Positions 12,301 to 23,176 are shown, counted from the first letter of the stretch. The stretch: DNA of 64,000 bases from Ampelocalamus luodianensis (GCA_036346255.1 CM070620.1:17968671-18032670); one strand, 5' to 3'. The notes: generated from the letters alone by a model not told the origin. Program-made: numbers and translations.

Positions 12301-15300
12301 ATCTATCGACCATCTTCTTGTTGGATGTGCTGTCACATCCCAAATCTGGTCGCGTTTCTTGCGTGCAGGGTTGTAGCGTTGTGTGCAGCGGGCCAAACCA
12401 ACATGGAAGATTACTGGATCTTAGTCCGCAAGTTGGTCTCAGGGAAAAGGAGAGCGCTTGATTCGTGCATCACCCTGGTTTCCTGGATGATTTGGAAGGA
12501 GCGGAACAACAAAGTGTTCAACAATGAGGCAACAACGTTGGACCACCTGCTTGAAAGGATTCAGGATGAGTTCAGCTAGTGGCGCATGGCTGGAGCTGTT
12601 TGTTTGGAGGCGCTAACACAACCGGAGTAGTACTAGTTGCGGCCTTTGGTCGGTTGCCTAGGTGGTCTAGGTCGTTCTAAATTGCCAAGAGTTGTTGCTT
12701 TAATGTAAAGATCATCTAAGGTAGCCTCGGGATTGCATTGGTTGCATCTTGTTTCTGAATGGTGGTTTTTTTCTTCTTCTTAATGAAATGATGCACAAAG
12801 CTTTTGTGTGTTCTCGAAAAAAGTTTCCATATGCTCATAGTCTCTGATGCACCGATACTCCTGACCAACAGCGTACCAGTATCCTGATACGTATTAGATA
12901 CGGGTATGGCTCCGATATGGTGCCGATACGTATCGGGAAGTATTGGAAACATTATGTTTTAAAAAAAGAAAACAAAAACCCGATACTTTCCGATACCTCG
13001 ATACGACCCATAATTCAAGCCCAGCCCACTTATTCTAACCCCAGGCCAGAACCTTAGCAAGGACTGAAGGGGTCCCTCCTCCCCGCGCCTCCCTCTTTGT
13101 TGGTCCCGTGAGTCTCCAGTCCTGTCTCTGCCCCTCCTGTGCGCCTCCATCTTCCCCAAGCAACCAGCGACCAGCGGCCGATTGCCGACGGCACTCCATC
13201 CTCTCCAACGTCCAGCGGCGCTCCATCCTCTCCAGCTCCAGTGGCCAGCGGCACCCACTCCAACTCCAGCATCCAGCGGGGCTCCAGCCACTCCAGCTCC
13301 AGCGGGGCTCCGGCCAGGTGCTTCCTCTTGTGCCCTTCTTTCTTATTTGTTGGATTCCCTCTCATATCTGAGTTTGGATTGGATTCCCTCATCTTCTCCT
13401 TTCTCTGTTCAACTACCAATGCTTATACTTTTGTGGAGTTCCTTTTCTGATTCAATAAAGCATAAGTCATTAGGTTGCAATGGCAGCTGCTGATGTGTAG
13501 CAGCACAATGTTTTTTGAACTCTTTTTAGGTTTGTCTGTCGATAAAAGTTGTGAATGACATAGAGATGCTTAGAGTCAATTGAGGGCTTAGTGCCCTTGC
13601 CTGTACAAAGATGAGTAAATTGGTAAGAGGGAAAAATGAATTGATATCTCCACTATAACTCTCGAACTACTGCTGTCTGCTGTTGATCATAGTACAGGAT
13701 AAACTAATAAATTCTTTAGTGTTATGTTCAATGAAATTAACACATGCATAGGTAAATTCTTGACTGAACTTATCAAGTATCGTATTTTATATTTTTAATA
13801 TATATATATACATCCGTATTGCCGTATTGGTTTTTTGGGGGAAGTGGGGTATCGCCGTATCTGTACCGCCGTACCGGTATCACGTATCGGTGCATCATAG
13901 CTCATGGTTGATTTCTCTGCAGTTTTAATTTTTTATAATATTTTTGTACCTTCTTTCTTGCAAACTTTGGAACCCATAAAAAGGAAATAAAAAGGTAGAC
14001 CTGTGTTGGAGATATGCTGCAATTGTCCCATGGTTTTTCATAGTTTTTTAGTATAACTAATTCTGTACTATTTATTCGTGCTTTATTTTCTATTGATAAC
14101 AAAAGAGTGATCTCGTCATATTCTCTTTTCCTGTTCAACCTTCAGCTAATGTAAAGAATTTTTAACAAAAGAGTGGAATTAACAATAAGATGTATAAGAT
14201 TATATTGGCAGGAAGGGGATTTTCTTGCATACGGTCTTCAGTTTCAGTTAGTATGCTTAATTGCTTATCCTACCATGAGTGGCTGCTTGTTTCTAAACCA
14301 CTACATTATTAGCCTGATTGTTTCATTATCCTAGTTGCAATATTGTTATGGCTGATTTGTTTCGTCTATGGTTCCTATTCAGTATTACTGACTGGCAGGA
14401 GTGGTTTCCACTAATGTAGGTGCTTCGTGTTTCATCCTCCCAGAATAGACAGCATCATGGACAGCCCAGCTTTCCTGCTACACGAAAGCAGCAAAGAGTT
14501 AGTTCTGGATCGACCTTTCAGAAAAGGAAAATATCTGCTGATAATATTACCCTGAAGTTTATTAAGCAGAAGGTTGAAGCCAGTGGATCTGCTGAAAAGA
14601 GATCAGCCCATTCTACCCTGGATGAGGAAGTACCAGGGAGAATCTCTCCATCATCCACTGGTAAAAGATTCCTGTGGTCATACGAATCTAACAGGTATTC
14701 TTTCGTTGCCCATCCATTTTTGCTGGTTTCAAAATTTGATTTTATGGACCTTAGTACTGGAGCTAAAAGGTTTTCCATGATGCTGGAGCCTGATTGGTTA
14801 TTATTATTTGCAGAAAATTGCTGATGACATACACTAGATTCCATGCAGCACATGGACCAAGATTTTGTCGTGTAGATTGGAACTCTCTCTCTGATCTTCC
14901 AGCTCCACCACATAAATGTCGTAAAAGGATGGCATACTTAAAAAAAAACATAAACGTACGAAAATCTGTGGTGCGAATCTGTAGCCTTCTCAGAAAGGAA
15001 AGGAGATGGAAAGAGGGAGGATTCCTTTCCCAAATCTCAAATTCTAGTAATGAGAACTGTGCGGATTCAAATTCAGAGATATTCAATTGGGATTATTTCG
15101 AAGATCCAGAAATAAAAAGTGCACTTGATGAAGTCCTTGAATTCATTCAAGTGGAAAAAATTAACCAGACCAAGAGAGTTGGGCCTAATAATGAAAAGAG
15201 CAATAATGATAATGATGTCGCTGAGGGAATTCCAAGTGGGCATGAACAGCTGGTAAGTAATTATCTATTTAACCTCAACTCCAACATATATCTTATTTAA

Positions 15301-18300
15301 TACCGATCTTTCACCTTAGATTAATCAGGTTATGCAAGGTGAAATCAGCACAAGCACCGCAGTTCCAGAAAGCGGACTCCGTGAACATGCAAAATTGTCT
15401 ATACGTTCAAATGCAATTCATGCAAGTAAAAGCATGGACATTCCCTACAAATCTCATGAAAAGGTCAACAAAGATGAAATTACTAAAAGAGCTGTATGCA
15501 AATCCTTGGGAGTTGCAAATGCGTTAGAGCTTCTGAAGTTGGTTTTTCTCAGCACATCATCAGGGTCAGAAGTACAAGCTTCATTAGCTGCAACCCTCCG
15601 GCTTTATTCAGAGAGCGAAATTGTCACTGCCTTTTCCTTTCTCAAAGAGAAGAACTTCATGGTTAGTATTTGCTAACTTATGTCAAATATGCAATTTCTA
15701 TTATTTCTTTCTTCAGTATGCTCTGCCCAGCTCGGGCCTTTTGACTAGCTCCCCTTGTTGAAACACGCAGTAGGAAAAATAAATGAATATTGATAACATC
15801 CTGCTAAATTTAAGATCTTATGTGTAATCGCCCCCCCCCCCCACCCCGTGCTGTGAGAGAACTATTTGTAAATTCGTACTTACAAATAGCAATATGATAG
15901 GACTCAAAATTGCTCAAGCATGGTATGCAATCACACAAATAATACATTATCTGAAGCAGGGTTCGAAACCCAGCACGGGCCGATCCGCCCTCCGGCATCG
16001 TGTAACGGTCCGATTCGGTCAAACCGGATTTTGCTCGGCGAAATTGCTCAAATTTGATTAAAATTCATTCAAAATCTGAAAATTTGATTTTGGATTTGAA
16101 AACCGCCGGATTTCATTTCTACCACCTCCGAGAGGCGTGAATCGCGCAGAATCACGGTTTTTTCCCCGATCGAAGCATGGTCCTGTCCAAGGATCGAAAT
16201 CCCAGTACTAGCATAAATCCCAGTCGGTAACGGTAACCGGCCGGTTACCGGAAAACCTGGGGAAATACCAGATGAAGTTCACGAACCAAATTTTGAATTT
16301 CAAAATTTGAAAACCGGTAATCGGTCTGGTAACCGGAAAAACCGGTCAAAAAACTGGAAATCAATAGGCTATTCCTAATAATATCAAACTCCATTTAGTA
16401 TGCCCTCAGATCAGCATTGGCACATGATTTTTTTTTGTTGAACCAACAAATCCTTGATCAAACAATCATTAAAATAAATCCTGCCAAGTGCTAATTGCTT
16501 ATATTTCAACAATTGGCACAATAGATATCCTTCATGTGAGAATGCTATAATTCAACATGCTTTCTAAGTCCAAAAAACCGTCCGGGACTTGCTAATACAA
16601 TAATTCAAGCATATTTAGCTCATACAATACGTAATCTAGCACAAAAAAGACCTAAACCAACCTAGGAAGGGCATTATGCAGTCAAAAAATCAAATCCAAA
16701 TTAAAAAAATTTCGGCTGGTTACTGTTCACCCAGTCCCCACCGGTGAAACCGGTTACCGGTGGTTACCGGCCGGGATTTTGATCCCTAGTCCTATCACTA
16801 ACCACCACTAGGAAATTAACTCATACAGAACCAAGATGCACAAATATAAGCTTGCTTGCTGGGGCCTATGGTGGACTTCGATGTTGGGTTCTGTTGTTGA
16901 TGACTGGAAATATGTTGTTAAGCCGAAATACAAATGTGATATGATTGCCTGCCTGAACTGTCGTCTGGATTTGTTTAGGTGGTGATCAGTGCTCACACGT
17001 GCACACCTACACACACTTACGCTTATGTCGTGTAGTTCAAAGTTTACAGCCTTTACTTTCCCCGTGGTATAACTTATAAGCACCTGAGTTTGTAGTGGAG
17101 CTACGTTGAATAATCCTTTTTCTTAACATGTGCTGCAATGGATGATTGGTCTATTCAACATCTTCACTGTCACTGTCTGTAATCATGTTAGGAATGATGG
17201 GTATATTCAATTCTGTACTTAACCGGAGAAGGCAGGTTGATTTTTTTAAAATGTGACTTGCGATTTAAGGCATAAGTTATTTTTGTACCATTGTTCATAC
17301 TTCTTCTCCCATTTCGCAGGTTAGTGGAAATGGAATGAAGCCATACACCCTTTCTGGAAAATTCTTCTTCAATGCTTCTCATTCGCCCTTCCCATTTGGT
17401 TCAGGAAAAAAGGCTTCCGAATTTTCGAAATGGCTTATAGGGCAGCAAAAGAATATTACGGACAATGGAATTTATTTGTATCCAGATCTACAATGTGGGG
17501 AACTTGTTCAGCTCTTTTCTCTGATTTTGTCAGGAGAGTTGTTCATTTCACCTTCCTTGCCAAGTGAAGGAATTGGTGAGGCTGATGAGCCTAACAGCTC
17601 TAGTCCTTTGGTTGAAGATACCAGCGGATTGAATGAGGGTACTCACAAACGCAAGGCTGATACGGTGAAACTGAAAAGCAGTAAGACTAAGAAACATAAA
17701 CCTTTGCCCAAGATAGAAAGTGACTTTTGCTATCGCCGTGAGAAGGGTTTCCCTGGTATCCAAGTTGCTCTTAATCAAGTGAGAATTCAAACAAGCAATC
17801 TCAAGCAAGTGTTACATGATAAAGAATGCCTTATTTTTACTTCAGCCAGGGAAATGAGCAGCAAGGATGTTGATTCGCAGGTAGAAAGCCGCAACATGTT
17901 ATTGTATTTAAACAACTCCAGTTCATGTCGGCGTTTGCTGTCTGAATCTCAGTTGGAAAACTCTTATTGTGGATGGCCTTGGGATGCTATGAAAATATAT
18001 GCGCAACAGTTATCATCATTATCTTGTAATCAAAATGGACCATTCATATTGTCTTCTGACCTGTTCAGAAATGCATTTTGTGTTATTCATCAAGCTGGTG
18101 AAGGAGGAGTTAATTTGAGAGAAATGTCACAGGCACTGCATCCACTAGGTACTTGTTATTCTCATTAATAAACATTTGCGTGGTTTTGTAGAACTTAGTT
18201 GTTGCATAAAGTTGCAGTCTTTGTTTTTGGTAGGCATAGTTCATTTTTGTTTGGTCTTATCCACTGCAGGCATGCAGTTCATCGATGTGATTGTTGATGC

Positions 18301-21300
18301 ACTCAAGAGATTTCAGTTGGCCATTGAGGTAAAGCTGTAAACGTGTGTACAGTAGATTAGTTGTGTACTTATTTGCCTCTATATTTGATTACTGTTTATC
18401 AAGGAATTATTTAAATTTACTTCATTCTGCACCTAGTTGTGAATGTTTCCACTGTTTGTTTTTTGATTTGTTGTCAGTTGTCCATAAATTTCAACTGACA
18501 GATCTTGTTACCCACATGCTTTTTGTCATATTTATAGAAATCTATATAGGATACTGAAAATACCGATAACATAGTTTAAAATGTAGGATCTGCTGTTGGA
18601 TTTGTAGGACTCTGCTACAACTTATGGTCATGCCAATGAAATAACAGAGGAAAAAACATGAAAAGAAAATAGGGAAATTTTGGCTACCAATCCAGACACT
18701 TTTGGTACTGATAGTGGTAGGGCTGTTCAAAAATGGTTTCGTCGACCCGTTGTCAACCCGTTTGAAGCTACGGAAGCCTGAATACATCCATGCTGTCCTT
18801 CGTTGCATGCATGTTCCACTTCCTTCCATGCTGCACAAAACGGTTTGAACCAACCCGTATAACCCGGGTTTTAACAGCCCTAGATAGTGGTTTAACCGGT
18901 ACTCCTTCCGTTCTGTTTTGTCATCCTAGAATGTGTGCAGTCAACGTTGTAGAACTTTGACCACTAATATAAATAAAGTATTTTGGTTTGTCAAATGAAA
19001 ACAGTATTAGTAGATTTGTCATCAAAAGTACTTTGATATCATTATGTTTTCAATATTTTTTGACAACATATAATTAGAAAACTTAATGTCAAACATGTGT
19101 ATTGGAGACCGTGCCGATCTCGGAAACAACAAATAAAAAAGAACGGAGGGAGTATTCATTAAAAATTGTCTACTTCATGTAATAGAATGTAGCAGCTTGT
19201 ACATGCTAGGCACTTCAGCTGCTGTAAGATGGAGAAAAGCAAAGTGTTGACTGTTGATGATGTGGCATTCTCAAATTGCTCCTGTGGTGCTTACCTTCTT
19301 TGGTTTATAGAAGGATTTTAGTGGTTTTATGTACTCAGCTGATCTTTAGGAGACAATTCAGATTGTTCACAGTTTGGTGTTCAAATCCATTGGTGCGTGC
19401 ACATGCCATGTGTTGTATGCCTTTTCCTTTTTGAGATGGAGGGTTGAGTTGTTGGGAGATTTTATGGGGTTAAGTGCTATCAGGATTTAGGGGCGGAAGC
19501 AGTTAAAAGACTAATGTGGGAGGAAGCAGTTAAAAGAGATTTGAGGGATTGGAATGTAGCTAAAGATTTAGCTTTGGATAAGTGCGCATCGAAGTTAACA
19601 ATCCACGTACCGGAACCATAAGAAGGTTTAGGGGCGGTGTTTTAGGCTCTCGGCTCAGAAGGCAGGATGTACGGTTTAGGGTTTTAGCCTTGTAGGTTTT
19701 TTTTATCATTATTATTATTATTTTTTTTTTTGCAAGGCTTTCGTCTCTTTGACCTTGAGGAGGTTTTATTCCTAGCCTACCCCAACTTGTTTGGGACCAA
19801 AGACTTTGTTGTTGTTATTGTTGTAAGTGCTATCAGGATTTCCTCTGTTAGCAATGCATTACTTGCATATTAGAGGCTATACTTCATGCTTGCCTTCTTG
19901 TCCACAGCTTTTGTTATTTCTTCCCCATTTACTCATGTATAGGGGTCACCGTATGTGCTCAATTGCTTCACAGGTCAATGCATATGATGGTTTGCAGATC
20001 ATTGACTCATTACATAAGTCAAAGTATCATATAACCACACTTGCAGAATACAGCCATTGCAGCTGTTCGCGAGCTCCAGCTTCTCAAATAGTGGAGACTG
20101 GAGACACCGGAAATCTACTGAAAGAGAAGCATGTCATGTCTAGTAATTTGCAGGGAACTGTAAAAATGCTTGGTGATGGGCACACTGTGACAGTTCTTAA
20201 TGTTCAAAGCAAGTCGAGTTCACCTCATATGTGCAGTCAAAATCCTGGAGATGAGGAAACACTGTCTACTCTAACACAAGACAACAGGGAGAGTGATTGT
20301 TGTCATGCTTGTGAAAGGCATATTTATCACCCTTTATTGCCATGGATAAATGGTGATGGCAGCATGAATACTACTGTCTATGAAGGTTTAAGTCGTCGAA
20401 TTATTGGCTATGTCATGCAATATCCAGGAGTACTGGAGGTGCGTGTTTATTTTTATCATTTGTACCTGCTTGTTATGCATTGGGAAAATTTTGTATATAG
20501 CACTGGTAAGTTGTGAATTCTTGGATCAGCAAATAATTTACTTTTGTTCATTCGTATATATCACTCAGAGTTTTGCATTGTTATATGGCTTTCTTGACCA
20601 AAGTCTTGTTTTAGAAAACTTAACTCCAGTTTTCAGGAAGTTTTTATGTAGGTAAGAAATAAATCTTCAAAATTTTAAACTTAGGAAGTTTTAAACTTTT
20701 CAAGCACTATATGGAACTTTCAAATCTGAAATTTTGAACCCCCAAAGTTCATTTTTTTTAGTTTGAAAATTCAGTTATTCAAAATCATGTTTGAGACATG
20801 AAATTTCGTATTTTAAAAGTATTGTAATTTTTTCATTTGTGATGTTTCAATGTTTTGAATTTTGAAATTTTAGTTTTATTTATAAAAGTCAGATAGGAAT
20901 ACTTGGCTTATTTTTGAAAAAAAAACAGTCAGAACTAGCACTGATGTAATGTTCAAAAGTTTCAGTGATACATACAACCATGGAAAACTCAATGATGGAT
21001 CCAATATTGTTTGGATATTGTTAACTAACACAGGTTTAACCAAAATGAGTTATCCATAAACCCAAATTATGAGTTTTAACAAAAAAATTATTATCAAAAC
21101 AAGAATATCTTATCCTCATTGAGGGTCTGAGAGCATACACAAAATTAGCGCATCAGTAAAAATCCTCTGCTGGCTGTTGCACCCGAGCGATAAAAAGAAT
21201 CCAACTCCAGTCCCATAGATTCCTCTTCTATCTGTTGACTGAGGTGTCAATGAGGTAATGCCGACTATCACCGCGGTCTCATTCTCGTTGCTGAACAAGC

Positions 21301-22515
21301 AGAGAATTGATCAAGATCCATGCCATCGCTGTTTATTTTGATGAAGCCTATTGAATCAGCCGAACTGCACACCATGGTCATGCTTGTGTAAGCATGGATA
21401 AAAAAAACCGGCCAGTTACCGGACTTACCGGTGGGTTTTTCCTGGTTTAGCAAATTCAAATTCCAGTTTTCGAATTTCGGCTGGTTTTTAAGCAAATTCA
21501 AGCAAATTTCATCCGGATTTTTTCTGGTAACCAGGCGGTTACTGTTTCCAGCCAGCGACCGGGAAATTGCCCGGTTCTGGTTATGTGAACCCTGCGTGTA
21601 AGTGTAGATAGATTAATTTTATGCTTGCTCTCTTACACTATAGGAGCTTGGATGGTGGTACAACTTTCTATTTCCAGTGACCATTGATGGCTCATAATAA
21701 TAAATTGGGTTTTGTCATGATTGTGACCAAACAACTCATAATAATAAATTGGGTTTTGTCATGATTGTGACCAAACAACGTGTTATTAAAACCCACAAGA
21801 AAACTCGTTTCACTTTACGCAATCCAAAGTCCAAATATATTTTGTGCACCTATGCTAACAGAATAGCAGCTTTAAAATGATTTTGCTAAAATTGCTAGTA
21901 AAACCCATTTCATAAAAAAACATATTCCTAATCCACGAGATCCCAAGCACTTAATGTGCTTTTATTGTGCTTGTTTCCTGCAATTGCTTATTTGCTGATT
22001 CTCTCCATTTCAGCCTGTTCTAGTTATTTTAAACCCCCTTTCTCCTGTGGTATTAGTTGGTTTGTCTTAAGTTCATCAGGCGGTTCTTTTGTATGCTATT
22101 TACTGAAAAATGGTCTTATTCCCATGTGCTTTGAGTTATGATTCCACTTATCAATATCAACATTGTTATTTTAGAAGTTTTGATCGTATGACTCTTATTG
22201 TGTCAGGAGGATGTTATCCATCGGATGGATGTACTGAATCCTCAGGTATGGTACCCCTTCGATACTCAAATGATAGCGGTTTAAATGATAGTGTTACGCT
22301 TTTTGCCTCATAGGTTTGCTCTCTTTTTACAGACATGCAGGACCCTGTTGGAAAAGCTGACATTTGATAAACACATCTATGTTCGAGTATTTGATGAACC
22401 TGTGCCTACGGCTCCGACCATATTGAATAGTCTTTTGAAGCAAGGCCACTGTAAAGAACCATTCAAGTGTAAAAAGCGTTACTTCGCTAATCCAATGAGT
22501 ACATTCCTGTTGTAA
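3393..22515 (+). CDS. GTF3C1: TFIIIC largest subunit (B-block binding, GTF3C1-like), C-terminal ~1,491 aa in 14 exons
   Basis: TFIIIC recognises A/B boxes of tRNA and other Pol III genes in the nucleus; this subunit contacts the B block. Exons: 3393-3578, 5350-5731, 6686-6777, 7767-8516, 8754-9032, 10294-10449, 14420-14694, 14814-15252, 15320-15661, 17320-18148, 18270-18328, 19974-20438, 22207-22245, 22333-22515. All junctions are GT-AG, phases agree, and joined length is 4,476 nt with TAA at 22513. Recognisable parts: an extended winged helix spanning exons 3-4 (ELHKWLEK, then DRKTLTRTLNKLHQEG), FIGAKMIRAKLFHKFLW in exon 4, WSSLRVMTTEQRLELQQRI in exon 6, a basic NLS-like stretch near 17645-17705, MDVLNPQ and the conserved PMSTFLL C-terminus. 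The N-terminal ~350-400 residues lie upstream. No premature stop, so probably functional despite many intronic transposons. Assignment is from family memory. Confidence 0.85.
4154..4207. repeat. 27 bp perfect tandem duplication
   Basis: Two identical copies of a 27-base unit (4154-4180 and 4181-4207) in the first visible TFIIIC intron. Confidence 0.9.
4411..4979 (+). repeat. Probable solo LTR
   Basis: A TATA box (ccttataaaag, about 4729-4739) is followed by a typical LTR leader-like stretch, and the block ends in ccaaca at 4979. A TG start is possible at 4411 or about 4462-4465. No internal coding region and no clear 5 bp target duplication were found, so the call rests on layout only. Confidence 0.4.
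6211..6344. repeat. 67 bp perfect tandem duplication
   Basis: 6211-6277 and 6278-6344 are identical. It lies immediately upstream of a Stowaway-like MITE, in a TFIIIC intron. Confidence 0.9.
6352..6623. mobile_element. Stowaway-like MITE (Tc1/mariner)
   Basis: The left end ctccctccattggtttttg is bounded by TA (6352-6353). The right end is an imperfect inverted copy (aatcaatgaatggagcaa) bounded by TA (6622-6623). About 270 bp, AT-rich, no coding capacity: the usual Stowaway layout. Ends are diverged, so the insertion is old. Confidence 0.65.
6930..7146. repeat. Diverged direct repeat, period ~116 bp
   Basis: The segment with ggagcataacattgtct and the later gcatacatg.gctgggctta recurs 116 bases on (6945 versus 7061) with scattered substitutions. 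An old local duplication in a TFIIIC intron. Confidence 0.75.
9530..9890 (-). repeat. Possible LTR fragment, minus strand
   Basis: On the minus strand there is a TATA box (ctctatataagagc near 9681) followed by an LTR-like leader. No partner LTR, primer site or coding region was found. Could equally be unrelated intron sequence. Confidence 0.3.
10026..10258. mobile_element. hAT-like MITE, copy 1 of the 'ggttaccgg' family
   Basis: Starts cagggatcac and ends tttcccctg, with internal palindromic ggccggttaccgg motifs. The flanks caaggtag (10015-10022) and caaggtac (10259-10266) suggest a 7/8 target duplication with three extra bases at the left end. No ORF. Confidence 0.6.
10831..11078. mobile_element. 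hAT-like MITE, copy 2, perfect 8 bp TSD
   Basis: Bounded by gtcccaag at 10823-10830 and again at 11079-11086. The ends are caggatcaaa and tttttccctg. 248 bp and non-coding. This copy fixes the boundaries of the family and shows the 8 bp duplication typical of hAT insertion. Confidence 0.8.
11285..11556. repeat. LTR-like fragment
   Basis: Begins tgttgggacccgg and is organised like the start of the large chromovirus LTRs at 44895 and 55330: a ttattacaaa stretch, then an aaatgcccattgg..ctgggg box, then cctcacct. It is cut off where L1 reverse-transcriptase sequence begins near 11557. Probably a truncated gypsy LTR. Confidence 0.4.
11557..12823 (+). mobile_element. L1-type LINE fragment, 5'-truncated
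   Basis: Begins inside the reverse-transcriptase catalytic box (SLYVDDVTLFLTP, about 11560-11598). It continues through the thumb (CKYLGLPLSTRKPRK) into the C-terminal zinc-binding domain (YTSRSAYKAFF, then W..LKCKYFMWLAVHR, about 12060-12230) and ends in a short A-tract after ttctcg at 12815. Several stops and frame changes break it. It sits in the 4 kb intron between TFIIIC exons 6 and 7. Confidence 0.8.
12841..13899. mobile_element. hAT-like non-autonomous element with GC-rich interior
   Basis: Terminal inverted repeats: tgatgcaccgatac (12845-12858) and gtatcggtgcatca (13884-13897). The flanks gctcatag (12833-12840) and gctcatgg (13900-13907) give a 7/8 target duplication. The end regions are rich in cgatac/gtatcg motifs in both orientations. 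The middle (13040-13330) is a GC-rich serine/proline-coding-like tract that may be a captured 5' region. No transposase. Confidence 0.65.
15957..16168. mobile_element. hAT-like MITE, copy 3
   Basis: Same family as 10831-11078: starts cagggttcgaaacc, ends gttttttccccg, and carries the same aaatttgattaaaa core. The flanks atctgaag and atcgaag differ by one missing base. It lies in the intron between TFIIIC exons 9 and 10. Confidence 0.65.
16188..16788. mobile_element. hAT-like MITE, copy 4 (long form)
   Basis: Ends caaggatcgaaatccc and gggattttgatcccta form a good inverted repeat. The flanks gtcctgtc (16180-16187) and gtcctatc (16789-16796) match at 7 of 8 bases. 601 bp, with ggtaaccggccggttaccgg near the left end and a related motif near the right. 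It inserted only a few bases from copy 3. Confidence 0.7.
18710..18890. mobile_element. 165 bp hAT MITE with perfect 8 bp TSD
   Basis: Element 18718-18882. It starts tagggctgttcaaaa and ends ttttaacagccctag-side inverted (ttttaacagcccta). It is flanked by gatagtgg at 18710-18717 and 18883-18890, identical. A different family from the ggttaccgg MITEs. Confidence 0.85.
18900..19154. mobile_element. Stowaway MITE
   Basis: Ends ctccttccgttctgtttt and aaaaaagaacggagggag are inverted repeats, bounded by TA on both sides (18900-18901, 19153-19154). About 250 bp, AT-rich and non-coding. Lies 10 bp from the 165 bp hAT MITE in the same TFIIIC intron. Confidence 0.85.
19471..19841 (+). mobile_element. 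RTE LINE 3' end, 335 bp, with perfect 18 bp TSD
   Basis: 19489-19823 matches the 3' portion of the minus-strand LINE at 1614-3243 and ends in a (TTG)n tail. It is flanked by taagtgctatcaggattt at 19471-19488 and 19824-19841, identical. This is a classic 5'-truncated target-primed insertion in the intron before TFIIIC exon 12. Confidence 0.9.
21393..21594. mobile_element. hAT-like MITE, copy 5
   Basis: Starts catggataaaaaaaccgg and ends ttatgtgaaccctg, with the family's cagttaccgg/ggtaaccagg motifs inside. The flanks tgtgtaag (21385-21392) and cgtgtaag (21595-21602) match at 7 of 8 bases. Confidence 0.65.
21691..21778. repeat. 44 bp perfect tandem duplication
   Basis: 21691-21734 and 21735-21778 are identical. 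In the intron before TFIIIC exon 13. Confidence 0.9.
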
Positions 22516-23176
22516 GACGGATGCGGAAGACTTGTTCTAAATTAACCTATAGCTTGTGTGAAGTCATATTGCCCACATGTTCTTCCCCCAAAAGTCGTAT
22601 GTTTTAGAGACTTCGCAGTACACTTTCGGATCGACGAACCACTGGGCCGTCGCTCAGTCATTAGCCATGAATTCATTATTACAAGACTGTTTACTCCGTT
22701 CCGTCGGTAACATATAGTACAATACGTAATACAACACATGCACACGCCTATCAACATGAGACACCCTACTGAGCACAACAGTGTTGTTTCTGGAGTAGTA
22801 TCTAGGAGGAGAGAGAATATATTAAATGAGTGTTTAGATACAACTATAGTATGTTAAGTTGTATCTAAAAGGCCCCCCAAGATCATTTATTATGTATTGT
22901 GATCAACACTAGCATTTCAGTCTTGTGGTCTAGTAAGAAAAGATAAATTGTAACCTATCACTAAAAAAATCACGTACACATACAAATTGAAATACATGCT
23001 TGTATAATCGAAATGTATGTATGAACTTTCACGTTCGTACGGATTGACATATATTACATAACGAAATAGAACATAGTGAAATGGTATACTTATCGAATAA
23101 AGAAGTTAGAAAATAAGGTCACTCAAACTAGGTCAAATCATTTTAGTTGTGTCTAATCTTTCGCCAAATATGCTCA
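22516..23176. other. TFIIIC 3' flank, AT-rich, no gene
   Basis: Probably holds the 3' UTR of the TFIIIC gene. A perfect 12 bp stem (22833-22844 with 22858-22869, 13-base loop) lies about 320 bp after the stop. No other coding signal was found. Confidence 0.5.

Noticed and set aside
13035..13493. Several overlapping serine/proline ORFs on both strands
   Set aside because: Low-complexity repeats of cagcggc/ctccagc inside a transposon. All frames are open because of composition.
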